64,000 bases of DNA from Ampullaceana balthica. Its lineage: Eukaryota > Mollusca > Gastropoda > Lymnaeidae. Each line of letters opens with the position of its first letter. Positions within the stretch are counted from its first letter, which is position 1. Below the pieces are notes generated by a model. That model did not search any database, was not told the origin of the DNA, and saw only the letters and a program-made list of their open reading frames with translations. The stretch spans positions 527,143 through 591,142 of the forward strand of contig CALYLW010000732.1 in assembly GCA_944989445.1 (NCBI GenBank). The letters are read 5' to 3'. Positions 12,721 through 23,500 of the stretch are shown here, piece after piece. The position numbers and the translations under genes are program-made.

Positions 12721-13735
12721 CAAAAACAAAGTTTTACATTGAAACACTTCTTAACATTACCATTAACAGACTGTAATTACACATTAAAATAATGGAGTAG
12801 AGCGCCCCCTACATCGTCTCATCAAGGGGCGAGATAAACCTGTGGAAGAACTAAGGGCAAATTTGTCATAAATGTTTTTTTTTAAAATTAAGATTAAACC
12901 ATTTTGTAAAGAGCGTTTTAAACAAAACTGACTGGGGAGGGATAAAATAATATCAATGGCCATTTTTTAAATCCCTAATATTAACTTCACCCTCTTTTTG
13001 TCGTGGAACCGCGGAAAAAAACAAAAGTCAAATTGACCCACTTCAGGGGATCCTATCGAGCTGAAATTTTGCACATAGATTTGTGTTTCCTAACAATGCA
13101 TTGTATTAAAATTTCTGATCGATCGAATGTACCGTAATTAAATTAATGAATTTTTAGTTTATCTCTATGAAGCATGTGTAGCCGTCTGCTATAGTTGACC
13201 TTCACGGGTCACTGGAGGTTAACTCCAGCCCTCGATATCACAGGGGTCAGGAGATTGCGTGGAGAGTTCAGTTATGTCTCATATATAAGTGATTTATAGT
13301 CAAAAACGTATTTTACATGGAGGCAAAACTCGTTTTCAATAATAAATGTAAAAATCCGCGATGAGTCATTCAACATTAGACCCCACATTGGTTATCACAA
13401 ACACAAAAAAGTATATAGGCCTACAAATTAATTCAACTAATTCTAACAGATGTTCAGGTGTGTATGGTATTTAAATAAATGAGAGCTGAAACGGGGAGAA
13501 AAAGGCAGAAGTTTATAGGAACCTGACCCCCTGTTTCTCTTATCAGGACAATGGCTTTATGTTTCTAGCGGCTAGATCATTAAATTTACTTCTACCAAAA
13601 GTCTGTAACCTTCAAGTAAAAGGAAAGTTTCTTGCGGGGCTATTCATACAATTAACTATTGATTTCTTTTTGCACGTTTAAGAGTCGTCATGTTTTCTTT
13701 TTCTAAAAAATTTCGTTTTTATCTACCGTATATAT

Positions 13736-15085
13736 TCGTCCTAAAGCCGACCTTTTTTGGACAAAATCTCGGGGAAAATGTTGTCGGCTTACGAGCGGGT
13801 CTTAGGTGATTTTTGCTTGTACATTGAATATCGGTGTTGTTATTAAACATCATCAATTTTTTTGTCTACATTCTGCAAGATTCAACTGCTCTACCAGAAG
13901 CTATAAACTACTATAAACATCTGCACTTACCTTGTTTATTAATTTTATTTATTTTTTGTGAACGTTTTAATAAATATTTTTACAAATTTTGTTTTATCAA
14001 CGAATTTTAATGTACGCGCTTTCGCCACTGTTTACCAAAGAAAAAAGAAATAAATACCGGTAACTTTTGGGGTCGGCTTATGAGCGGGTTACACACTTTC
14101 TATTCTACTAAATACGACCCGTGGTGTAGCATACGCCGCAGACTTGCTCATCATAGTCAGTACAAAGAACGGTGTGGGGAGGGGGTGAGAGTACGGTCAC
14201 AAACAGCAGCACCAAGTAATGAAAAATAGCGAGTAAACGTGGAGACATGCGCACTGAGGTTGTTGTTATCCGCCTCCCCCTTTATTACTACCATCCCACG
14301 TAAAACTGTGATTGGCCGACCGAAGCGAGGGTTAGTCATGTTTACGGTTGTTAATTGCGTGTTGTTGGTTTTTTTTTGGCAAACCGATTTTCGATTATGT
14401 AACTCCGATTTTAAACCGATTATCGTTTTATAGCTGGCAAATCCGGCCATATTTACAAATCCGGCTCCGGCAGAAATTTGCTTCATAAATCCGGCTTGCG
14501 GATTTGCGATAAAATATATATTAATTATAGCTCCGGCAAATCTGGAATTCGGCAATTTTTACACATCCGGCTTCGGCTCCGGTCGGATTTCATTTCATAA
14601 ATCCGGCCGAATCAAAATTCGATTATCGGTTTGGGAAATTTAAAACTGATTGTCGCTTTCAAATTCGATTATCCTTTAACAGCATTGGACATAGTCATGC
14701 TGGGAAAAGGAGGAAAAGAACGGGCAGAAACAACAATTTTTAATAATTTTATTTTAAAAAGTTGTTCCCGCTGGGGTTTGAACCCAGGACTTTCCATGTG
14801 CAAGGCGGACGTGATAATCACTACACTGCTTATGTTATTCCACGTAGGAAAAATGCAACTGAAGGCAAGTTACCGCAAGAAGCTTTGTTGCCACCACCCT
14901 CCTTTCCCCTTTTTTTCTGTTCATCCCACCACGCTTGCTAACTGAGATTTTTCGAAATCAGCGAGGGTCATTCGTAATGCTCATTTGCACATTGTCGTTT
15001 AGGAGAAATATATGTATATTCTCTTCCAAAGAGAGGGGGGTCGGCCTATGAACGAACGGGCTATAGAAAGATTATACACTGTACG
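13736..15085. mobile_element. Second TA MITE copy, split by a Helitron-like insertion
   Basis: The left part (13736-14107) and right part (15017-15085) align with the 256-693 element. The 909 bases between them are absent from that copy. Left end CCGTATATATTCG after TA; right end degenerate. Confidence 0.75.
14108..15016 (-). mobile_element. Helitron-like insertion inside the TA MITE
   Basis: Begins next to ACCCGTGGTGTAGCATACGC, the reverse complement of the Helitron-like tail at 27321. The terminal CTAG appears mutated to TTAG. It sits between A and T with no target duplication, as Helitrons do. It contains a second repeat (ATCCGGCTCCGG motifs, 14433-14620) and a degenerate tRNA-like stretch (14765-14830). 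Confidence 0.55.
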
Positions 15086-15235
15086 CGATGACTCAGTTAA
15101 ACTTCCCAGAAATTTCTGTGACGACAAGGTCAATAAATAAAATCATAACATTTGGTGGCAAACATTAAATCGATGGCAAACAATTTGCTCTGAAATTGTC
15201 CGGTGAAATTTGCCCGTTGACCTAATAATTTGCTA

Positions 15236-15415
15236 TCAGAGACCGGTAATCTCATAAACACCGTGAGGACTGCCCGCCGTGCGGCTCTTGATGCAGACGT
15301 CACGGAGCAGAAAGTACTCGGTTCGGTTTGAGTGATGGTTCAATACTTTCTGTTCTCTGTTACAGATAGTGGCCTTCCATGGGAGGCAGCGGTAGTGGAT
15401 ATTAGCGCACAGGTA
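15236..15415. other. Possible coding fragment, unrecognised
   Basis: A GC-rich segment open for 60 codons on the minus strand (RDVCIKSRTAGSPHGVYEIT). A good acceptor-like TTCTCTGTTACAG on the + strand is at 15352-15364. No family recognised and no clear exon borders on the minus strand. Confidence 0.2.
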
Positions 15416-15439
15416 CAATAAAGGGAAGACAAAAAATTC

Positions 15440-16045
15440 ATGAGTGTTTGGATATTGCAGATAGGATACACGTGAGTGGTCATTTTATTAGTGGTTGGAT
15501 ATTTCAGGTAGGATACTCATGAGTGGTCATTTTTTTAGCGTTTGGATATTTCAGGTAGGATACTCATGAGTCAGTCATGAGTGGTCATTTTATTAGTCGT
15601 TGGATATTTCAGGTAGGATACTCACGAGTGGTCATTTTATTAGCGTTTGGATATTTCAGGTAGGATACTCATGAGTGGTCATTTTATTAGTGGTTGGATA
15701 TTTCAGGTAGGATACTCATAAGTGGTCATTTTATTAGCGTTTGGATATTTCAGGTAGGATACTCATGAGTGGTCATTTTATTAGTGGTTGGATATTTCAG
15801 GTAGGATACTCATGAGTGGTCATTTTATTAGCGTTTGGATATTTCAGGTAGGATACTCATGAGTGGTCATTTTATTAGTGTTTGGATATTCCAGGTAGGT
15901 TACTCATGAGGGGTCATTTTATTAGTGTTGGGATATTTCAGGTAGGATACATAATCGTCAATTTACTTGAGTCTCTGCTATATCAGGAAGGTTATATAGT
16001 GTTCATTTAATTTGTTTTGGATATTTCAGGTAGGATACAAAGCGA
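15440..16045. repeat. 47-bp minisatellite with TATTTCAGGTAGGATAC
   Basis: About 12 units. Each carries TATTTCAGGTAGG, which reads as an acceptor (TTTCAG) and a donor (CAG/GTAGG) at the same place. Units at both ends are divergent. Confidence 0.9.
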
Positions 16046-16154
16046 TAATTTCATTAGGGTAAGGGGATTTGACGTTAAATACAAATCTATGATTTCGTTG
16101 GGTAAGGGCAATATAAATATCAGTATTTTAGAGTTGTAATATAAACTCAACGAT

Positions 16155-18155
16155 TTGCTGCGGAATACAACTGACATAGTTTCGACCACTGGCTGCTGAG
16201 TACAACTGACATAGTTTCAACCACTGATTGCTGGGTACAACTGACATAGTTTCAACCACTGGCTGCTGAGTACAACTGACATAGTTTCAACCACTGGCTG
16301 CTGAGTACAACTGACATAGTTTCAACCACTGGCTGCTGAGTACAACTGACATAGTTTCAACCACTGATTGCTGGGTACAACTGACATAGTTTCAACCACT
16401 GGCTGCTGGGTACAACTGACATAGTTTCGACAATTGATTGCTGGGTACAACTGACATAGTTTCGACCACTGATTGCTGGGTACAACTGACATAGTTTCGA
16501 CCACTGGCTGCTGGGTACAACTGACATAGTTTCGACCACTGATTGCTGGGTACAACTGACATAGTTTCGACCACTGATTGCTGGGTACAACTGACATAGT
16601 TTCAACCACTGGCTGCTGGGTACAACTGACATAGTTTCGACCACTGATTGCTAGGTACAACTGACATAGTTTCGACCACTGATTGCTGGGTACAACTGAC
16701 ATAGTTTCAACCACTGGCTGCTGGGTACAACTGACATAGTTTCGACCACTGATTGCTGGGTACAACTGACATAGTTTCGACCACTGATTGCTGGGTACAA
16801 CTGACATAGTTTCAACCACTGGCTGCTGGGTACAACTGACATAGTTTCGACCACTGATTGCTGGGTACAACTGACATAGTTTCAACCACTGGCTGCTGGG
16901 TACAACTGACATAGTTTCGACCACTGATTGCTGGGTACAGCTGACATAGTTTCAACCACTGGCTGCTGGGTACAACTGACATAGTTTCGACCACTGATTG
17001 CTGGGTACAACTGACATAGTTTCAACCACTGGCTGCTGGGTACAACTGACATAGTTTCGACCACTGATTGCTGGGTACAACTGTCATAGTTTCGACCACT
17101 GATTGCTGGGTACAACTGACATAGTTCGACCACTGATTGCTTGGTACAACTGACATAGTTTCGACCACTGATTGCTGTGTACAACTGACATAGTTTCGAC
17201 CACTGATTGCTGGGTACAACTGACATAGTTTCGACCACTGATTGCTGGGTACAACTGACATAGTTTCAACCACTGACTGTCGGGTACAACTGACATAGTT
17301 TCGACCACTGACTGTCGGGTACAACTGACATAGTTTCAACCACTGACTGTCGGGTACAACTGACATAGTTTCAACCACTGACTGTCGGGTACAACTGACA
17401 TAGTTTCGACCACTGACTGCCGGTTACAACTGACATAGTTTCGACTACTGAATCCCGGTTACAACTGACATAGTTTCGACCACTGATTGCTGGGTACAAC
17501 TGACATAGTTTCAACCACTGACTGTCGGGTACAACTGACACAGTTTCGACCACTGACTGTCGGGTAAAACTGACATAGTTTCAACCACTGACTGTCGGGT
17601 ACAACTGACATAGTTTCAACCACTGACTGTCGGGTACAACTGACATAGTTTCGACCACTGACTGCCGGTTACAACTGACATAGTTTCGACTACTGAATCC
17701 CGGTTACAACTGACATAGTTTCGACCACTGATTGCTGGGTACAACTGACATAGTTTCAACCACTGACTGTCGGGTACAACTGACATAGTTTCGACCACTG
17801 ACTGTCGGGTACAACTGACATAGTTTCAACCACTGACTGTCGGGTACAACTGACATAGTTTCAACCACTGACTGTCGGGTACAACTGACATAGTTTCAAC
17901 CACTGACTGTCGGGTACAACTGACATAGTTTCAACCACGGACTGTCGGGTACAACTGACATAGTTTCGACCACTGACTGCCGGTTACAACTGACATAGTT
18001 TCGACTACTGAATCCCGGTTACAACTGACATAGTTTCGACTACTGAATCCCGGTTACAACTGACATAGTTTCGACCACTTGTTGCTGGGTACAACTGACA
18101 TAGTTTCGACCACTGATTGCTGTGTACAACTGACATAGTTTCGACCACTGTTGTA
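16155..18155. repeat. 2-kb minisatellite of 35-bp units with 245-bp higher-order period
   Basis: About 57 units containing TACAACTGACATAGTTTCGA. The left part uses variants ending TTGCTGGG or GGCTGCTGGG; the right part ends TGTCGGG, TGCCGGT or ATCCCGGT. The series at 17371-17553 recurs at 17616-17798, an exact 245-bp (seven-unit) period. Open minus-strand frames are a by-product. Confidence 0.95.
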
Positions 18156-18159
18156 AACC

Positions 18160-20010
18160 ATTGTGGTGCTTTGACTTCAATAAGAACAATGTCTTCGTCA
18201 ACTTTAGGTGATATATCCTCATAATTATCTGAGCATAACTGCTTGAGAAAGTGAAACTAGTGGAGCTCCTTCTTTGAACTTTGACCCAACTTTCTAAAAA
18301 AATTTAAAAAAAGCTATAAAAGACTTCCATTGTCAGTGGTCATATTTTATAAGGTGCACATCAGAAACTGAGAAACATTTCCATTTATAAATGTAAATTT
18401 ATAAAGTAAAAATATTTTTGTAACTCATTAAAAAAGAAATCACGTTGTTGATACTTTAACGGCATAAAAATAATTTGTTGAACAAGTCACGTACAATGTG
18501 TAAATGCCTTTATCTTAAACTTATCACTAACTTTGCTCAATAGAAAGAGCCTAACACACGTGACTAATAGAAACCAAATAAAACAAATATAGTAAGCATA
18601 TAATATTTATGTTTAAAAAAGAACTCATAAAAAAGACTTCGTTGACATAAATCAAAGCAGGAAAAATGTCCAGTGAACTTTTTATTAAGTAATTTGACGT
18701 TTTAATGGAATTATCGCTTGTCTACTGAGGCGAAATTAATATTTTTCTCGAAAAAATGGACTTTTAAAAAATCTTTTCAAATCCTGATAACATAACAAAT
18801 GACCTAATGCTTTATTTTTGATTTACTTACTCTTCTCATGTCATCAATACCATACAATTTTACAGCAATTAGGTTAAATCAAATTCATTCAAATTTAAAA
18901 TCTCATGTTTAATAATTTAACCATGTTTCTTTCGGGATTCGATTAAAAAATATTTTTAAATTATTTCTTTTTTAATTTAAATAATTGTGGACTTTTTGAA
19001 TTTTGAATTATTTAAAAGAAGGTATAATGAATAAATAAAACCCGTTCAATACTCAGCCTAGCAGAAGACATTAAAAAAATCCAATGCAAATTCGCTTCAA
19101 TATTCTGTTTCAAGATATTCTCTTTTTTTTTCTTCCTTTTTTCCAGATCACGTGATTCAGCCTGAAACACTTCCTGAAATCCAAAATTTTATTTCGCACA
19201 AATAAGATGGCGCAGACATTGAGAATACCTCTTTTTTCTTATTTAGGACTGCGTTTAGAATCAATGTTTATGACTCTGTGTGTGTGATGGCTTGCAGGAT
19301 ATTGAAAACAGATAAACATTTCACGAATTTTCAAATATTGGGAATACACCGTTTTAAATTGATGCCCAGCTAATGTTTGATTTCAAGAAATTGATAATTA
19401 GTTTTTAAAATTTAAATCTATTTCTTTATTTAAATCACAGTTTTTTTTTAAAAAAGTGTGATTCGCAAATGACTTTTGTGTAAGCAGTAAAGATGTTGTA
19501 TTTTAGGATTTCAGATTATTTAAAATACGTTTGTAAACATATAAAAATAAAACGTTTGCTAATTTATACGTGACCTGAGAAATTTCAAAGGTATCAATGG
19601 GTCGCCAAAAAATGTAGTGTCCCAAAGTTTGGGACTCAGACGTTTATTTTCAGTTCAGTATTTTCAATATGGTAAAACGAAAGACATTTCGATATAATTT
19701 AATTCACAGAATAAATACACAAGAAGAATTAGGTGGGGAAGTAGTAAGTACACCAAAATATAAGCATTAGGTTTGTTGAAAAAGAAATAATAAAAGCTTT
19801 CGAATGTCTCTGACCCAGTTATAACATTCTGACCCAGTTATAACATTCTGACCCAGTTATAACATTCTGCTCCATGAGAAAAAACATTTTTTATTAAGAC
19901 GATAATAATTTATTTGGCCTGTGGATTCACGGATTTAACCGGATAAAATTATCTACGATAGTTCCCATCTCGACAGACAGCCGACGACACTACACCCGCT
20001 CAACTTAACC
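18160..20010. other. AT-rich upstream region of the cyclase gene
   Basis: No coding exon seen. Three copies of CTGACCCAGTTATAACATT lie at 19810-19868. No clear TATA box; the promoter is probably in or near this interval, but the transcription start cannot be fixed from sequence. Confidence 0.45.
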
Positions 20011-20021
20011 GAGAAAGTCGC

Positions 20022-20075
20022 ATGTACAGACCAAGACACGCCCGTACAAACCAGGACATGCGCGCGCACGCCTGA
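20022..20075 (+). promoter_or_regulatory. Upstream ORF of 17 codons before the cyclase start
   Basis: An ATG at 20022 opens a 17-codon frame that stops at TGA 20073-20075, six bases before the main ATG at 20082 and in the same frame. If transcription starts upstream of 20022, ribosomes would meet this small ORF first and would have to reinitiate at once. The 5' UTR limits are not visible, so its presence in the mRNA is inferred. Confidence 0.45.
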
Positions 20076-20081
20076 AGAATC

Positions 20082-20538
20082 ATGAGGGAATCCCAGCAGT
20101 GCAGCACAATCTTCAGCGCGTCTGACGTCGCCCAGAACAGGAGCATCGCCTTCAGCCTGGGCGAGAGCTCCACGGACGGCGACTCGGAACCTTCGGTTAG
20201 CAACTACGTGAGGGACAGGCCCGCCAGGAACAGCCCCGCGAAGCTGCTGTTCGGCGTGCCGTGGATGGCGGCACTCGACAACCAGACGCTCTTCATCAGC
20301 TTCGACCGCGACGACGAAAAAGTGTACAAGGCGTACTTCAGGCGCCAGAGACTGGGGGTGCTTCCGGTTCTGGTTGCCCTGACGATCGTGCACGCTGTCC
20401 TGTGCCTGGTCCTGGACCTCGAGCCTGGGTTTCGGCCCTCGAGACTGGATCGATTGATCGTCGTGGCGTTCACGTCCGTGATCGTCTCCGGCCTGCTGTT
20501 GATAACCTACTTCGGAAAATGTAGCGAAAAAATCACAG
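20082..20538 (+). CDS. Adenylyl cyclase coding exon 1: N terminus, TM1, TM2
   Basis: Encodes residues 1-152 plus one base of codon 153. The first 90 residues are Ser/Asp-rich and cytosolic. Two hydrophobic stretches follow (about 91-112 and 124-144). The donor is ACAG/GTGAGT. The exon is clearly more GC-rich than the DNA on either side. Start choice: first ATG after the in-frame TGA at 20073. Confidence 0.92.
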
Positions 20539-23500
20539 GTGAGTCTGTTCGTATTTGCGTGCATACTGTTTTTTTTTAACCATAGAAACAATCCACTGTG
20601 TGGAAAGTGACTGAAAAGATGGATGATATTTTAGAAACTTAATACTGTTACAATCTGATTTAAATAATTGGATGCGTCCAGTCCATTTTATAGCAGGCTG
20701 TCGTTTTGTGAAGCCATGTTGTGAAACTGGTGGGAAAGTTAGCTGTCATAAAAATCCTCCCATTGCGGATTCATAAGTTCAATTTTTTTTCTAAGATATC
20801 AACGCATAAATGACGCATTCGAATAGTCGAGTCGTGCTTTATAAAAAGTTTAAACCATTTTTTTAAAATAAATATTCGCGCATGGAACAAACTCAGTGCA
20901 AACTAAATGCCCCACCTACTTTCATTTTTCAAGTACTTTAACAGTCTTAATTATGCTTTTCCATAGTATTTAAAAAAAAACAACAACAACAACAAAAACA
21001 CAGCATTACTTTTATGTTGCATTTGAGCAATTCAAATTATTACAAGGAATGACTGGTGATAGCCTAAACAAGTCTGTTTTGATTTTGATCATCGCTGAAG
21101 TCTTATAGACTCGACTGAGGCGTATCCAAGAGTCAGGGGGGAAAATCACCTAAAAACATTACGATTGATCGTTGATTGGGGCACTCCGAGAGATTGAGTT
21201 GGTTTCTTTTTGTAGTCCGTATCATCAAGTTAAACTAGTGATCGAGATAAAAGACTTTGTTGACGTTTTTACACTTTTGACGAGAATCAAATAAACAAAT
21301 TAAAAGATTATTTTTTTATGTTCGGAATTTTCTCGCAGATCAACAATATTTTGTTATTTTACTCTTTTTTTCTACCGAAAATATAGTAAGCGCTCTTATC
21401 CTAAATTCCTCACTGAAAATAACGTAGTATTTTTAGACAGTCAAACTTCATTACATAATAAAAAAGTTATATAATCTGACAATTAAAGCAATTTTGTTAA
21501 CCTCCATTGTATTTTTAAAAATACACAATTCATCTCGGTTAAAATTATATAATAAATCCACTTTTTTTGTGTTTAGAAATGTTGGCCGTCATCATGTGGC
21601 TCCTGATCACGTTTCAAATATTTTACGACGTCTGCACGACGTACCCCCTCCACATGCCCTCGGACAGGATCGGCTGGCTCGTGCTCCACATCTACGTCAC
21701 GCTGATGACGATACCCGTGGGTGTGCTGGTCAGCGTCCCCCTGGTGGTGCTGCTGGTCCTGACGCACTGCATCATCGAGGGCGTATTTTACTTCAAGCAG
21801 ACGGCGGCGGTGACCCAATTCGCGAACCAGGTGAGGTCGACTTGGTGTCCAGTGACATTGCCGTACTGGGTTAGAATCAGTTATAATTCAAGCCCATCAT
21901 CCCACCCCACCCCCTCCCGTGGCACCTGTATCACTTGGACCAAATGAAGGTCTCAAGGGAAGAAAAGGCTATGGGGAATTTTGTTTGTAGTTTTTGAAAT
22001 ATTCAAGTTTTAAAAGTTCAAAACTATACAGATATATCATATATGAATCAAATACATTTGAATTTTTTCATAGTGTCAGAGACGTTTAATACCCATAAAA
22101 ACCCCACACAGAACATTATATTGTTGGCCCTCTATCAGATAGGGAGGCACCATTTCTAAAATGGTCACATTGCCCTTTCATCCCTTGAGGTCTTCAAATG
22201 CACGTTAACAGCTCTTGTAATTATTTTAAAAAAATCTTAGAAAATGCAGGTTTAAATGAAGAATTTCTAGGACCTAAAGCAGTTATTTCCCAACATGCAC
22301 CCAACTGAATTTGAGGTAGTGCAATCAAGTGTAGCAATTGTTATGAATAACATGAAGACTGGAAATCAAGCGCAGTGATATACATGGCAATGGCGCAGGT
22401 GCGTGGGGATGGGGAGGGGGGGGCAGCGGTGACGGAACAGTAGAAAGAAGCAGAATGACAAATCGCCGGACAAAAGAGATGAGTGGGCAAAGACTTTCCG
22501 ACTCGAAGCAAAATACAATCATCTTTTATTAAATACCGAAACTGTGTTTACGACTCAATCATTCTTAGAAGAAACGACCTCCGACTGTGCTCAATGAGCA
22601 GTGCTACGACTTGAGTTATATAGCATACCGAGCGTGAAGGAAGAAAACTACTTTAATGGTTATTAATAATCAAGACTTTTAATAGGTTCTATGTTTTGTT
22701 TTAAATACCGCATTAAACATCTATTTTTTTGGTCTTGTTTTTTTCTAGGCAGGTTCTCCTAATGAATTAACATTTACATTTAATGCTATAGCGTGGATAA
22801 ACAGAATGAACGATTCACTAAAATGAACAAAGATCTAAAAACCTGAACACACAAATCTCGCGGCAAATTAACGTTTATGACAAGTTTTATTCTCGTAACC
22901 CACCAGATAGCTGCCAACATTCTGCTGTGTGCGGCATCAACTGCCATGGGACTTGCCGGAAGTTTGTTTCTCGACCGTCTGAACAGAAGATCTGTGCTGG
23001 AGACCAAGTCGGCCATGAGCGCCAAGGCCAGGATAGAGCTGGCGTACAAGGATAAGGTACTGTTGTATGTGTGCCAAGTTGGCCTACAAGGATGAGGTAC
23101 TGTTGTATGTGTGCCAAGTTGGCCTACAAGGATGAGGTACTGTTGTATGTGTGTCAAGTTGGCCTACAAGGATGAGGTACTGTTGTATGTGTGCCAAGTT
23201 GGCCTACAAGGATGAGGTACTGTTGTATGTGTGCCAAGTTGGCCTACAAGGATGAGGTACTGTTGTATGTGTGCCAAGTTGGCCTACAAGGATGAGGTAC
23301 TGTTGTGTGTGTGCCAAGGATTGGATAGTTACCTGTAAGGATAAGGTACTGCTGAGTGAGTTCCAAAAATAGGATACAGTTGATCTACAAGCATAAAGTA
23401 GTGTTTTTATGACTGCTAAGTATAGGATAAAGTTTGCTTAGAAGGATAAGTTACTATTGCATGCGTGTCAAAATTAGAACCCAGCTGATAGGTAAGGTTA

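Noticed and set aside
14765..14830. A tRNA gene on the minus strand (Val- or Ala-like)
   Set aside because: The T-arm and part of the anticodon arm are recognisable, but the 5' acceptor strand does not pair and the anticodon stem has mismatches, so it is a tRNA relic or SINE piece.
16322..17798. Minus-strand ORFs with VETMSVVP and KLCQLYPA repeats as a gene
   Set aside because: The unit is 35 bp, so the frame changes at every unit; the ORFs are chance openings in a minisatellite.
20204..20591. ORFs overlapping cyclase exon 1 in other frames and on the minus strand
   Set aside because: Shadows of a GC-rich coding exon; only the frame from 20082 gives cyclase sequence and a phase-matched splice.
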